Positions 32,596 through 41,393 are shown, counted from the stretch's first letter. The stretch is 54,039 nucleotides of DNA from a bacterium EF100-94H03 bin56 (GCA_002238685.1 MPMV01000030.1:1-54039), one strand, 5' to 3'. Notes: generated by a model not told the origin, from the letters alone. Made by a program: numbers and translations.

Positions 32596-33170
32596 TCAGG
32601 GCGCATAGCGCTCACGGACCGACCGTGCGTGAGCGCGGACGTCGGCGTCTTCGCTGCGGTTCCAGCTTCCGAGCAGGATCTTGTATAAGCAAGCGACGAA
32701 CGCCATTTCGTCACCGACGACGGCGGAAGCGAAGGTCTCGATCTCGTATTGGTGCCGCGCTCTTGCGCCTTCATCCACCGGCGTCCCGTCGGTCGGCCAT
32801 ACCTCCGGCTCGGCATAGAGATAGAGGAGGACCGGTCGTAGTCCCGCCTGCGGTCCGTTACGGCGGACATCCGTCCGCAAGGCGAACGCGTGCTTGAACA
32901 ATTGGGCGGCGTCGAGCCGGAGATAGGAGAGCCTGTCATCTCGCAACGCATCCCGAACATGCACTCTTGCCCAAGCCCTCTCTTCCGCAAGTCTACGCTC
33001 ACTCGCGTTGTGGGGACGACAAAACGAAAGAACATAGATTTCTCGCCCGAATTCGGTGGTATGTCGTCCTTCTTCATCGACAAACCGTACGTGAGCGCTA
33101 TCCGTCGGACGATTCCCGCAACCTGCAACGGCGCAGCGGTTTGGCAGGCTGCGCGGCGGTTGCCTCCGCG
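32596..33170 (-). CDS. Hypothetical protein, probably frame-interrupted
   Basis: The minus-strand frame ending at 32596 has good coding character: FKHAFALRTDVRRNGPQAGL, VLLYLYAEPEVWPTDG, EIETFASAVVGDEMAFVACL, YKILLGSW. It continues upstream of the first ATG (32964) without a stop through REIYVLSFCRPHNASERRLA and CAVAGCGNRPTDSAHVRFVD to about 33150. There it meets another frame with KYNCRSHLKHWQRWDAEAT (to about 33250). An indel near 33160 therefore likely splits one longer gene. The layout loosely recalls PGN_0703-type putative nucleases, but I cannot confirm this. Confidence 0.45.
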
Positions 33171-33458
33171 TCCCACCGTTGCCAGTGCTTCAAATGGGAA
33201 CGGCAATTGTATTTGCCGACCATTCCGAAATTACGCCGCATTCCGTCGGGAAGGTTTGCCACCCAAGGCATTGAACAAGTCCTTCCTTCACGCGATGTGC
33301 AGTTCAAGGTTTATGGTGATGTCCCGCGAGCGACCGGGATCCCCGGGATGTGTGGCGTATCGCTTGATCGATCGAGAGAGCAACGGTTTGCATCGTCTAT
33401 ATACCTGTGTTACATTTCGTCTAAGTGCTCTAACATGATCGTAGTGAGGTTGATCCCG

Positions 33459-34100
33459 ATGAAAGACAGCGTATTAGTCACCCGTCCTGAACAGGCGATC
33501 GAGAACATTCTGCGCTACCAGGTCGCGCTCGATGACGAGCGGTGCGGTGCGGAGCTAAAAGACCTGATGTCGCGTGTGCACGCCTGGTATGCGGTCCGGG
33601 CGGAAGGCGGGCGATGGCTCTTTGCGCCTTCGAAGTTCGTGGGATACGTGGACAACACTGCGGTGGAGTATTTCTCAAAGAGAAGTGCAAGAGACGGCCG
33701 GAAGACCGAAACCATTCTCCCACATTGGTTTCACACCGTTGAACCCGGCACGCGCCAGGCCGACACACTGGGCCAGGCCCTGCGAGACTTTCTTCGGAGT
33801 CATGGGCATGCAGGGCCGCGCAAGGGCGCCAGGATATCCCTCCTGGCCGAGGTTTTCGATCAAGTTGCCAGTGTCCCCGAGACTTCGGGCCGGGTCGTCA
33901 TCGATTCTTCGACCTGCGCCGGGCGCCCGCACATCCGGAACACCCGTGTCCGGGTGTCCGACATCCTGCAACTCATGGCGTCCGGCGTGTCCTCGGCGGA
34001 GATTCTTGACGACTATCCCTATCTCGATGAAGCGGACATCAAGGCGGCCCTGGCGTGGGCTGCGGGAGCGGTCGACCATCGTGTCGTGTTTGCCGCCTGA
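33459..34100 (+). CDS. DUF433 antitoxin with an extra N-terminal domain
   Basis: In this 213-residue protein the C-terminal 75 residues are a DUF433 domain (STCAGRPHIRNTRVRVSDIL, LMASGVSSAEILDDYPYLDE, ADIKAALAWAA), the antitoxin partner of PIN-like DUF5615 toxins. The first 130 or so residues form a separate domain with WYAVRAEGGRWLFAPSKFVGY and LPHWFHTVEPGT, which I cannot name. Most DUF433 antitoxins are only about 75-110 residues, so this is a fusion. The toxin follows after 3 bases. Start ATG 33459 with AGG upstream; ATG 33435 is the alternative. Confidence 0.8.
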   Translation: MKDSVLVTRPEQAIENILRYQVALDDERCGAELKDLMSRVHAWYAVRAEGGRWLFAPSKFVGYVDNTAVEYFSKRSARDGRKTETILPHWFHTVEPGTRQADTLGQALRDFLRSHGHAGPRKGARISLLAEVFDQVASVPETSGRVVIDSSTCAGRPHIRNTRVRVSDILQLMASGVSSAEILDDYPYLDEADIKAALAWAAGAVDHRVVFAA

Positions 34101-34103
34101 TCC

Positions 34104-34430
34104 GTGCGCTTTCTGATCGATGCGCAACTGCCGCCGGGTCTGGCGCGCTGGCTTTCCGAAAGAGGTCACACCTGCGATCACGTGAGCGACGTCGGCCTTG
34201 GTGCGGCGTCAGACGAGCGCATTGAGGCCTGGGCGCGCGACAGGCGCGCCGCAATTTGGTCCAAGGATGAGGACTTCGCCGAGCGGGCGCGGCGGTCGCC
34301 GGGTCTGCAGGTGGTCTGGCTGCGTTGTGGCAATACGACCATTGCCGCCCTTCAGACCCTGTTGACTCCGCTGCTCGGGGAGATTGAAGCGGCTCTGGAA
34401 GCCGGTGAGGCGCTGATCGAGGTTCGCTGA
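34104..34430 (+). CDS. DUF5615 PIN-like toxin
   Basis: The 108-residue PIN-like protein begins MRFLIDAQLPPGLARWLSER, with the first Asp. It continues HVSDVGLGAASDERIEAWAR and AAIWSKDEDFAERAR, the next acidic cluster, then VVWLRCGNTT. This is the DUF5615 ribonuclease-like toxin always paired with DUF433. GTG 34104 starts 3 bases after the antitoxin stop. It looks complete. Confidence 0.88.
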   Translation: MRFLIDAQLPPGLARWLSERGHTCDHVSDVGLGAASDERIEAWARDRRAAIWSKDEDFAERARRSPGLQVVWLRCGNTTIAALQTLLTPLLGEIEAALEAGEALIEVR

Positions 34431-34673
34431 AGGAACCTGGCCAGGGAACCTGGGAGATCCTGCTCTGTCCGTGGGAGATAAACAGCCGAAAAGGGAATGC
34501 CGACTGAAGACAATGGACCTCGCCCGCCGTCCGTCCCTGCCCGGATGGCGGGAGTGCGCGAGCGAAGGCACTCCCGGCGGGGCATCGGGCCCGGCCCGGA
34601 GCTTCAAGGACTGTCCCTCGAACAAGTGGGGTGATGCGAACCGCATCTGGACAATCACGGATGTGGGCAGTCC

Positions 34674-34850
34674 GTGGCGTGTTCCTTCGACTCGATCACA
34701 CACTCCCACCTCCGGGCATTCCTCGACCTGCGGATCAAGGACGGCGTTGCAAGACGCATGATCGACAAACGGCTGAAGGCGGGGGCGCTCGAAGAGGATG
34801 TCCTGCACAGGCCGGTAGCTGGCACCCATCACCGACGGGGTGGTCCCGTT
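34674..34850 (+). pseudogene. Group II intron reverse transcriptase remnant
   Basis: SFDSITHSHLRAFLDLRIKD, GVARRMIDKRLKAGALEEDV and LHRPVAGT correspond to RT motifs 2a-3 of LtrA-type intron proteins (FDSIxHxxLxxFLxxRIxD ... IxKWLKAGVLE). The next expected motif GTPQGGVISPLLAN is destroyed (THHRRGGPVDSR). The YADD catalytic motif, maturase and endonuclease parts are absent. 34431-34673 shows nothing certain. Confidence 0.75.
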
Positions 34851-34867
34851 GACTCGCGAGCATTGGC

Positions 34868-34916
34868 CTGTCACCTTGTCGTCACTATTCATGGAAAAAT
34901 GACGACAAGGTGACAG
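34868..34916. promoter_or_regulatory. 17-bp perfect inverted repeat overlapping the ATPase start
   Basis: CTGTCACCTTGTCGTCA (34868-34884) and its exact complement TGACGACAAGGTGACAG (34900-34916) enclose a 15-base loop CTATTCATGGAAAAA. The right arm contains the GTG start codon of the ATPase gene (34910). Such a structure could be an autoregulatory operator or, in RNA, could mask initiation. Confidence 0.75.
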
Positions 34917-36070
34917 AAAGTTCATACCCTCGACTGATCTCCATGCCCGGACAGAGTTTCTTCCTGCTCGGCCTTCGCGGGGTCGGCAAGAGCACCTGGG
35001 CGCGATGGCAGTTTCCCGACGCACTCTGGATCGATCTCCTCGACGAGGCCCGCTATCAGGACTATCTCGTCGATCCGTCCCTCTTCGCCCTGGATCTGCA
35101 GGGAGCGGAACCCGGCAGTTGGGTGGTGGTCGACGAAATCCAGCGCCTCCCCAATCTCCTCAACGAAGTGCATCGCCATATCGAGGCGCGCCAACTCAAC
35201 TTTGCCCTCCTTGGGTCGAGCGCACGCAAGCTCAAGGCAGTCGGTGTCAACCTGCTTGCCGGCCGGGCATTGCACAGGACCATGCACCCCCTGTCTCCCG
35301 CTGAACTCGGCGATGACTTCGATCTTGAAGCCGCACTCGACACGGGGACCATTCCTCTGGTCTGGATTGCGGACGACAGACGTGCGGTGCTTGAGACCTA
35401 CGCCCGGCTCTACCTCCGCGAAGAAATTCGTGCCGAGGGACTCGTCAGGAATCTGCCGGGATTCGCACGATTCCTGCCCATTGCAGCGCTCTGTCACGGC
35501 GAGGTTGTCAATGTCTCAGGCCTTGCGCGTGACTGCGGTGTCGCACGGACCACTGTTGAGGGCTATCTGGACATCCTCGAAGACACACTGGTTGTTTTCC
35601 GGCTGTCTGCCTTCCAGCCTCGGTTGCGGGTGCGTGAGCGCCGTCATCCAAAGCTCTACTGGGTCGATCCGGGACTGGTGCGGGCGGTGAAGAAACTCCA
35701 CGGACCGATCGCGCCCGAAGAGCGTGGCGCACTCCTTGAAGGCTGGGTCCTTCATCTGCTGCGGGTCCACGGGGAGGAGGGAGGACTGTTCGAGGACCTG
35801 CACCACTGGGCGCCGCATTCCGGAGATCGGACAGAGGTTGATTTCATTCTTCGACGGGGCGATGAGTTCCTGGCGATCGAGGTCAAGTCCCGGTCGCGCT
35901 ACCACACCGGCATGTTGCCGGGCCTGCGTGCGGTTGGTGCACTTGCGGGCATTGTGCGGCGCGTCCTCGTCTACGGTGGCAGGAGGTCTTTCCGGACGAC
36001 AGACGGGATCGACGTGTGGACCCTCGACCGGCTGCACCACGCGCTTGCCGGGAACACCCTATGGCCGTGA
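34910..36070 (+). CDS. AAA_14/DUF4143 ATPase
   Basis: The 386-residue protein of the widespread AAA_14-DUF4143 family has Walker A LLGLRGVGKSTWARW near residue 25, Walker B SWVVVDEIQRLP and sensor LLGSSARKLK. A winged-helix-like linker (VSGLARDCGVARTTVEGYLD) leads to the C-terminal PD-(D/E)XK-like DUF4143 region RTEVDFILRRGDEFLAIEVK, whose E-VDF-EVK residues resemble a nuclease core. Its role is not established; members occur in mobile and accessory regions. GTG 34910 lies inside the hairpin arm; the ATG of MPGQSFFLLG, 33 bases later, is an alternative start. Confidence 0.85.
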   Translation: MTESSYPRLISMPGQSFFLLGLRGVGKSTWARWQFPDALWIDLLDEARYQDYLVDPSLFALDLQGAEPGSWVVVDEIQRLPNLLNEVHRHIEARQLNFALLGSSARKLKAVGVNLLAGRALHRTMHPLSPAELGDDFDLEAALDTGTIPLVWIADDRRAVLETYARLYLREEIRAEGLVRNLPGFARFLPIAALCHGEVVNVSGLARDCGVARTTVEGYLDILEDTLVVFRLSAFQPRLRVRERRHPKLYWVDPGLVRAVKKLHGPIAPEERGALLEGWVLHLLRVHGEEGGLFEDLHHWAPHSGDRTEVDFILRRGDEFLAIEVKSRSRYHTGMLPGLRAVGALAGIVRRVLVYGGRRSFRTTDGIDVWTLDRLHHALAGNTLWP

Positions 36071-36244
36071 ATTCATCAACCGTCACGGTTTCAAGTGAAT
36101 CGTCAATCCCAAGCGAAAATTGCTCACTTTTCGGAATCGAAATCTCTCACTTCGGTCTTTGGCCCGTTCCGCCCGGCCCGGCGTTGAAGGTGTGATTTTC
36201 GGTTGACTTGTGAGTAACTCTCCCGCCGCAGCGACGTGAACACG
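36071..36244. other. Noncoding stretch with a short degenerate tandem repeat
   Basis: GCGAAAATTGCTCACTTTTCGG is followed at about 22-base spacing by TCGAAATCTCTCACTTCGG. Such paired repeats occur at the ends of some IS21-group elements, so this may be a solo IS end. No transposase is nearby in this stretch. Confidence 0.3.
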
Positions 36245-36445
36245 TCACCGCCAGGCGGCGCATGCGCTGCCGTCTTCCACCTGCTGCGCCGTCACGGGCG
36301 GGTCCGCGGGAGGCGTCTCACCGGCGGGAAGCGGACACGCCTCCTGCGCCACGACCGGACGCACATCGATAAAGACGCCGGCCAGCATCACAAGACTGAA
36401 TACAACAGATATCGATGTCCTGATTCTCCACGCCCCGGTATTCAT
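36245..36445 (-). CDS. Short secreted protein (66 aa), possibly truncated
   Basis: ATG 36445 follows AGGGAGGGAG at good spacing. The product is a signal peptide (RIRTSISVVFSLVMLAGVFI) with likely cleavage after VVAQ and a short mature part (EACPLPAGETPPADPPVTAQ, then QVEDGSACAAWR). Two cysteines are present. The abrupt short mature region suggests a truncated gene, but no matching continuation was found downstream. I do not recognise the family. Confidence 0.55.
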   Translation of the reverse strand: MNTGAWRIRTSISVVFSLVMLAGVFIDVRPVVAQEACPLPAGETPPADPPVTAQQVEDGSACAAWR

Positions 36446-36973
36446 CTTGCGCTCCCTCCCTGTCCGGCAAGACGAGAATACCGAACTGTGCGCCGGACTG
36501 TGAAGCCTCAAACGGCACGGCCGGGCCGAGTCTGGATCCGCGCCCGTAACGAGGTTGATGATGCTCGTGAAGTCGGACGTCGGCGTCATGTCGCCATGAA
36601 CGGCGAGTGCCAGTCAGGCTTGCCACGCTCGGCATTCGAGGCTAAGCCGTGAGCACACTGCGGCAGACCGGTCCATGCTGTGTTTCATCGCACAGGGCGA
36701 GCCGGTGAGGCTCCTAGATGCGGTATCTGGAATCGGTCCCACATACCCAAGAGCGAGAGTCGCCTGGACCGGAGTCTGTACCGCTGACGACAGGATTGAG
36801 TGGCAGCCGCTATCGCAACGTTGCGATAAGGCCTGCCTGCAGATCCGCAATCTGTGGATGTGCCCTGGTTCCGGTTGGTGAGACCTCCACGCCGTCAACG
36901 GTTGTCTGGGATGAGGGATTGGACCATGATCGCGCGGTTGCTCAAGGGTTCTGATCGAAAGGGTAATTTGGCG
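36446..36973. other. Intergenic region upstream of the lipoprotein operon
   Basis: No gene is supported. The stretch should carry the promoter of the lipoprotein pair; I could not pick a reliable -35/-10. A hairpin-capable segment CTATCGCAACGTTGCGATAAG lies at about 36810-36830 (ATCGCAACG pairs with CGTTGCGAT). Confidence 0.45.
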
Positions 36974-37726
36974 ATGCATGCTCGACTTCTGGCCATGGTT
37001 GGCGCCCTGTTCCTTGCTGCCGGGTGCGTCACCAATGAGGATGGCAGCACGGCCAACATTTTCGGTGACCTTGAAACCATCATGTCGGGCAATGACGTGT
37101 CTGAGCAGCAGGGGGCTCTGCGCGATCAGGCCGACTCCTACAACGACTATGCCGAAGCCCGGATCGCTTCCGCCGTTGCCGGCGCCATCATCGGCGGCAT
37201 CATCGGCTATGCCGCCGGAGACGAGGAGGGGGCGTTGCTCGGTGCCGCGGCGGGCGGGGTTGCGGGATATGTCGGCGGATCCTACCTGACACGTGATCAT
37301 TCGGAGTTCCAGGCCTCCAGGGAATCGCTTGACGAGGACATCGCCATTGCCGAGGAACTGACCGGAGAATCCCGCAAGAACATTGCCTTGGCTCAAGCCG
37401 CACTCAATTGGCAGAAACTGGACGTGGACCGTCTCAACAGGGAGTATGCTGCCGGCCTCGTGGAAAGTCAGGAGTACGAGAACGCGCTCATGGAGATTGA
37501 AAAGGATCGCGGCAGCGTTCGCTCGATGATTGATACCACGAGAGAGCGTATCGCAACTCTCGATCGGAGCATCTCCAAGTACCGAAGCGCAGGGTATGAT
37601 ACCTCCCGCCTTGATGCGGCGAAATCGGCACAACGCCAGCACATTGTCAGGCTCGAAGCGATCGAGGACGCCATGGTCACTTTGATTGCCGGCGCGCCTG
37701 ATGGCGTCGAGAGGCCGTCTGTGTGA
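36974..37726 (+). CDS. Lipoprotein with glycine zipper and coiled coil
   Basis: The 250-residue lipoprotein starts at ATG 36974; lipobox LAAGC puts the modified Cys at residue 18. Around residues 60-95 lies a glycine-zipper membrane hairpin (IASAVAGAIIGGIIGYAAGD, EEGALLGAAAGGVAGYVGGS). Residues 110-230 form a long heptad-rich coiled coil (SLDEDIAIAEELTGESRKNI, LVESQEYENALMEIEKDRG). It is likely an outer-membrane or periplasmic scaffold protein. Its stop overlaps the start of the next lipoprotein (TGATG), so they are coupled and probably act together. The function is unknown. Confidence 0.8.
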   Translation: MHARLLAMVGALFLAAGCVTNEDGSTANIFGDLETIMSGNDVSEQQGALRDQADSYNDYAEARIASAVAGAIIGGIIGYAAGDEEGALLGAAAGGVAGYVGGSYLTRDHSEFQASRESLDEDIAIAEELTGESRKNIALAQAALNWQKLDVDRLNREYAAGLVESQEYENALMEIEKDRGSVRSMIDTTRERIATLDRSISKYRSAGYDTSRLDAAKSAQRQHIVRLEAIEDAMVTLIAGAPDGVERPSV

Positions 37727-38286
37727 TGCACTCCGGTTTTCTGCGTGACAGCGGTCTCGCCCGCCTGCGAGGTGTGCTCCGCCCCATCCTTGCCGTTCCG
37801 GTGGCAGCCGCATTCCTGTCTGCCTGCATGGCGACATCCGGTGATCCATGCGCCGATGCCGAACGGGACGTCGATCTCTTCACGCTTCTCGACAACTCGT
37901 TGTCGGGAACCTACGACGCCTGTCTCGGTGACCTTCGCGACGATCTCGCCCGGGCCCGCCTGCGTGCCAGGGTTCTTCAGGGCGAGGCCGATCGTCTCGA
38001 AGCGGAGGCCGAGGCGCTTGAGGGGGAACACGCCGAAGCGGTCCGGCGCCTTGCCGCACTCAATGCCAGGCAGGCTGGTGCACTCAACCGTCTCGAGGAA
38101 GCAAGACAAGGCCAGGTTGTCGATCAGCTGGTTCTCGACGACGTTCTGGAACGTGAACAGGAACTGGCAAGCGAGCTTAAGGCGCTCAATCGGGATGGAG
38201 GGATAGACTCTGCCGAAGCCCAGCGGCTCGAACGCGAACAGTCGGACCTCATGGAGCGCATCGACGCGCTCCTGGGTGACGGGTGA
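37726..38286 (+). CDS. Coiled-coil lipoprotein coupled to the glycine-zipper lipoprotein
   Basis: The 186-residue lipoprotein starts at ATG 37726 (GTG 37723 also possible), overlapping the preceding stop. The signal peptide ends LSAC (Cys34). The mature protein has two further cysteines near the start (SGDPCADAERD, GTYDACLGDLRDD), then an almost continuous coiled coil (RLEAEAEALEGEHAEAVRRL, LDDVLEREQELASELKALN). A heterodimeric coiled coil with the upstream lipoprotein is a natural inference. The threonine aldolase gene follows after 15 bases. Confidence 0.8.
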   Translation: MHSGFLRDSGLARLRGVLRPILAVPVAAAFLSACMATSGDPCADAERDVDLFTLLDNSLSGTYDACLGDLRDDLARARLRARVLQGEADRLEAEAEALEGEHAEAVRRLAALNARQAGALNRLEEARQGQVVDQLVLDDVLEREQELASELKALNRDGGIDSAEAQRLEREQSDLMERIDALLGDG

Positions 38287-38301
38287 TCCGGCGGTTTCGT
38301 G

Positions 38302-39345
38302 ATGCACCAGCCTCACTTCGGCAGCGACAACGCTTCCGGCATGGCGCCGGAGATCATCGAGGCCCTGGCGCGGTCGAGTGCCGGTGGAGTCGATTCCTAT
38401 GGCGGTGACGAACTGACCCACGACCTTGACGAGAGGTTTGGCGAGATCTTCGAAACCGACGTCTGTGTAGTGCCGGTAGGCACGGGGACCATCGCCAACG
38501 CCCTGTCGCTGGCGTTCCTCACGCCGCCCTGGGGTGCCGTCTTCTGCTACGAGGAAGCCCACATCGTCGTTGACGAGGCGAATGCGCCTGAGTTCTTCAC
38601 CGGCGGTGCCAAGCTGATCGGTCTCGAGGCTGACCACGGGCGTCTTTGCCCGCATGTGTTGCGTCGCGCGGCTGCATCCATGGATGCCCATGACGTCCAC
38701 CATCCCCGGCCGTCAGTGCTGTCCATCACTCAGGCGAGCGAGTGCGGCACTCTCTATTCTCCGGATGATGTACGCGCCCTTGGCGACACGGCGCGCGATC
38801 TCGGTCTTGCGGTCCACATGGATGGAGCCCGCTTTGCCAACGCGGTTGCCGCCCTCGAGTGCCCGCCCGCCGACATGTCCTGGCGGGCCGGTGTCGACGT
38901 GCTCTCCTTCGGCGCCACCAAGAATGGCTGCATGGCGGCAGAGGCCATCGTTGTTTTCGGCGACAGGAGAAAGGACGTTCCCATCCTGCGCCGCCACCAC
39001 AAGAGGGCTGGTCAGCTCTTTTCCAAGATGCGCTTCCTGTCGGCCCAGCTCGACGCCTATCTCGATTCAGGAAACTGGTTGGCGTGGGCGCGCAACGCCA
39101 ATGCTCAGGCAATCAGGCTGGCCGACGGTCTCCAGGAGATCGAGGGTGTCCGCCTCCTCCACCCCGTTGACGTCAACGAGATCTTCCTCGAGATGCCGCT
39201 TGCCGTTTTCGAGCGTCTCAAGACAACCGGATTCGGATTCTATCCCATCCAGCCCACTGGCAAGGAGACCGGCGCCGTGCGTCTCGTCACGTCCTTCAAC
39301 ACCTCTCCCGACGACATCGACCGCATGGTCGCTGCCGTCACCTGA
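38302..39345 (+). CDS. ltaE: Low-specificity L-threonine aldolase
   Basis: The 347-residue PLP fold-type I enzyme has HFGSDNASGMAPEIIEAL, YGGDELTHDLDERFGEIF, VPVGTGTIANALSLAF, and the PLP Asp-His region HMDGARFANAVAAL. The Schiff-base lysine lies in VLSFGATKNGCMAAEAIVVF. It cleaves threonine and allo-threonine to glycine and acetaldehyde. It starts 15 bases after the lipoprotein gene (GTG 38299 or ATG 38302) and may be read through from it. Confidence 0.92.
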   Translation: MHQPHFGSDNASGMAPEIIEALARSSAGGVDSYGGDELTHDLDERFGEIFETDVCVVPVGTGTIANALSLAFLTPPWGAVFCYEEAHIVVDEANAPEFFTGGAKLIGLEADHGRLCPHVLRRAAASMDAHDVHHPRPSVLSITQASECGTLYSPDDVRALGDTARDLGLAVHMDGARFANAVAALECPPADMSWRAGVDVLSFGATKNGCMAAEAIVVFGDRRKDVPILRRHHKRAGQLFSKMRFLSAQLDAYLDSGNWLAWARNANAQAIRLADGLQEIEGVRLLHPVDVNEIFLEMPLAVFERLKTTGFGFYPIQPTGKETGAVRLVTSFNTSPDDIDRMVAAVT

Positions 39346-39378
39346 CCACACCCTCCTCCTCCAAGAGAGTATCCGACC

Positions 39379-40107
39379 GTGCCTGATATGTGCCAAGTCT
39401 GCGAAGGCGAGTCACACTCACTTCTGGTGGAGCAGCCTCCCCATCGCTGGGTGCGCTGCAACGGGTGTTCCTTCGCCTGGATGGCAATGATGCCTGACGC
39501 TGCCACAGCCGCAGCAATCCAGAGTCCTGACATGGGCCGGTCCTACATCGCCGGCTACCGGCAGAAATTCGAGAGCAAGATGCGGCGCTCCCGCCGGAGG
39601 GCCAGAAGACTGAAGAGACGCATGACGGGCAACAGGCTGCTCGATATCGGGTCGAACGTCGGCTGTCTGGTCGGTGCCGGTCTCGAACTGGGACTCGAGG
39701 CAACGGGAGTCGAGGTCAACCCGCTACTCGTGGAGGAGGCGCAGCGGCGCTTTCCTGAGGGGCGCTTTCTGACGGGGCTGTTCGAGGACGTTGAACTGGC
39801 GTGTGAGTCGTTTGATGGCGTCTATTGTTCCGAGGTGATCGAACATGTCGTCGACACCAACCGGTTTCTGGAAGCGGTGAGGGCCGCCATGGCGCCAGGG
39901 GCCATCCTCTACCTCACCACACCGGCGTTGAGGGAATTCACGAAGGGAAGCAACCCGACGCGGTGGCGCCACTTCGGAGCACCGGACCACAAGCTCTACT
40001 TCTCGGCTCCGAACCTGCGGCACATGCTCGACAAGCACGGCTTCGGATCCGTTCACTTCGAGTTCAATTTCGCCCGCGGTCTCAAGGTCTTTGCCCAGCG
40101 CCTCTGA
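39379..40107 (+). CDS. SAM-dependent methyltransferase with N-terminal zinc ribbon
   Basis: The 242-residue protein opens with a CxxC...CxxC pair (MCQVCEGES and VRCNGCSFAW) likely binding zinc. A basic segment (KMRRSRRRARRLKRRMTGN) leads to a class I methyltransferase domain: motif I LLDIGSNVGCLVGAGLELGL, acidic GVEVNP, motif IV GVYCSEVIEHVVD and the post-motif LYLTTPALREF. It matches the Methyltransf_23 type seen with surface-polysaccharide genes; the substrate is unknown. GTG 39379 has CAAGAGAG upstream. Confidence 0.85.
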   Translation: MPDMCQVCEGESHSLLVEQPPHRWVRCNGCSFAWMAMMPDAATAAAIQSPDMGRSYIAGYRQKFESKMRRSRRRARRLKRRMTGNRLLDIGSNVGCLVGAGLELGLEATGVEVNPLLVEEAQRRFPEGRFLTGLFEDVELACESFDGVYCSEVIEHVVDTNRFLEAVRAAMAPGAILYLTTPALREFTKGSNPTRWRHFGAPDHKLYFSAPNLRHMLDKHGFGSVHFEFNFARGLKVFAQRL

Positions 40108-40730
40108 GCCATCACGGCAGCCTCCGGATGACCTCTCGAGCCGGACATGCCGTGGATCCGTAGAGCACAGCAACCAGTCTGCCGCGAATCGCGTGAATGA
40201 ATTCATTCGCTTGCGTGTTCGGGCGCGTCTTTCAACGTATCGGCCATGGACAGGCGCCCAGGGACCGTATGGCGGTTATCACGAATTGCACGATGCGTTC
40301 GTTGCTCCCTCAATCGAGCCCGGGTTGAAGCCCGCCAACCACGCGTCAGTCGTGTTCACCGCCAGGTTGCAGGGCGGCTGAGGCTCCGTGATCCCTTTGG
40401 CGAACGTTCTGTGTCGTTGGGCGATTTCCTGGCATGACGGCCAAACTTCCGGACCACCGCGCAGGGCTTCATCGGGCCCCGAGACCTGCAGTGATGGCGA
40501 ATCATCGATGTCGACAGCCCGCATGGCATGACGGCTCGTCTGTCTCCTCATGGCGGAGGAACTCCGCCCATGCTACATCGGGGGTGTCGCAAGGGGTGTG
40601 GGGCAGGTCGTCTGCGACGTTCCAGCGGCCGGAGATGAACTCTCTCACAGGAAGGGGAAGCGATGATCGCCGCCTCAACGCATCCACTCTGGCGCGATGA
40701 ACCGGACGCGGCAACTCGCGAGCATGATGG
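40108..40730. other. Intergenic region without recognised genes
   Basis: Convergent genes flank it on both sides. Small frames on each strand (for example minus 40279-40551) show no motif and overlap each other. I see no repeats or IS ends. Confidence 0.4.
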
Positions 40731-41393
40731 TCACAGTTCGGCGGAGAGGAATTCCATCATGCGGGTCCATGAGGTACGGGCACTGGCAACATCATAGGCA
40801 TCGCTCACTTCGTTGAAGAAGGCGTGTTGAGCGTCATACCGGTGGAGTTCGCCTGCAACGCCTCCGGCTTCCAGATCTTTCGCCAGACTGTCCACCGCTT
40901 CGGGTGTGCACCAGTCGTCGATGTTGGCAAAGTGTCCCTGGAAGGGAATGCGGATGGCCGACGCGTCCGCAAACTCCTTCGGCGGAATTCCGTAGAACGC
41001 AACAGCGACGTCGCATTCGGCGACATGGACGCCCGCTGCGATGGTGAGCGCCCCACCCATGCAGAATCCCGTGACAGCGACGCGGCCGTTCGTGATGGAT
41101 TTGAGATGGCGGGCTGCGCCCTTGATGTCCTGGTGGGTTGCGCCCGGGAAATCGAGCCCCTCCATCATGTGGCTGGCTTCGTTCGCATCCCCGGTCACCC
41201 GTCCCTCGTAGAGGTCGGGGGCAAGGGCGTTGTAGCCGTTGCGGGCGAAGCGGTCCGCGACACCGCAGATCTGGTCGTTGAGACCCCACCACTCCTGCAG
41301 GACGATGACGCCCGGGCGGTCCCCGCCTGCTTCAGCCAGCCAACCGTTTGTGGAACCGCCATCTGGTCGTACAAAAGTGATCATCCGGCCCAT
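40731..41393 (-). CDS. Dienelactone hydrolase family protein
   Basis: The 220-residue alpha/beta hydrolase has the DLH active site: Cys nucleophile in VAVTGFCMGGALTIAAG, the regulatory Glu in VIVLQEWWGLND, Asp in GHFANIDDWCTPEA and His in RYDAQHAFFNE. Enzymes of this family hydrolyse dienelactones in chlorocatechol breakdown or related esters; many paralogs have other substrates. It lies just downstream of the P1 peptidase gene on the same strand (64 bp gap). Confidence 0.88.
   Translation of the reverse strand: MGRMITFVRPDGGSTNGWLAEAGGDRPGVIVLQEWWGLNDQICGVADRFARNGYNALAPDLYEGRVTGDANEASHMMEGLDFPGATHQDIKGAARHLKSITNGRVAVTGFCMGGALTIAAGVHVAECDVAVAFYGIPPKEFADASAIRIPFQGHFANIDDWCTPEAVDSLAKDLEAGGVAGELHRYDAQHAFFNEVSDAYDVASARTSWTRMMEFLSAEL

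Noticed and set aside
37468..38703. 411-codon minus-strand frame over the lipoproteins and threonine aldolase
   Set aside because: It spans three real plus-strand genes with lipobox and PLP motifs; the minus product shows no domain.
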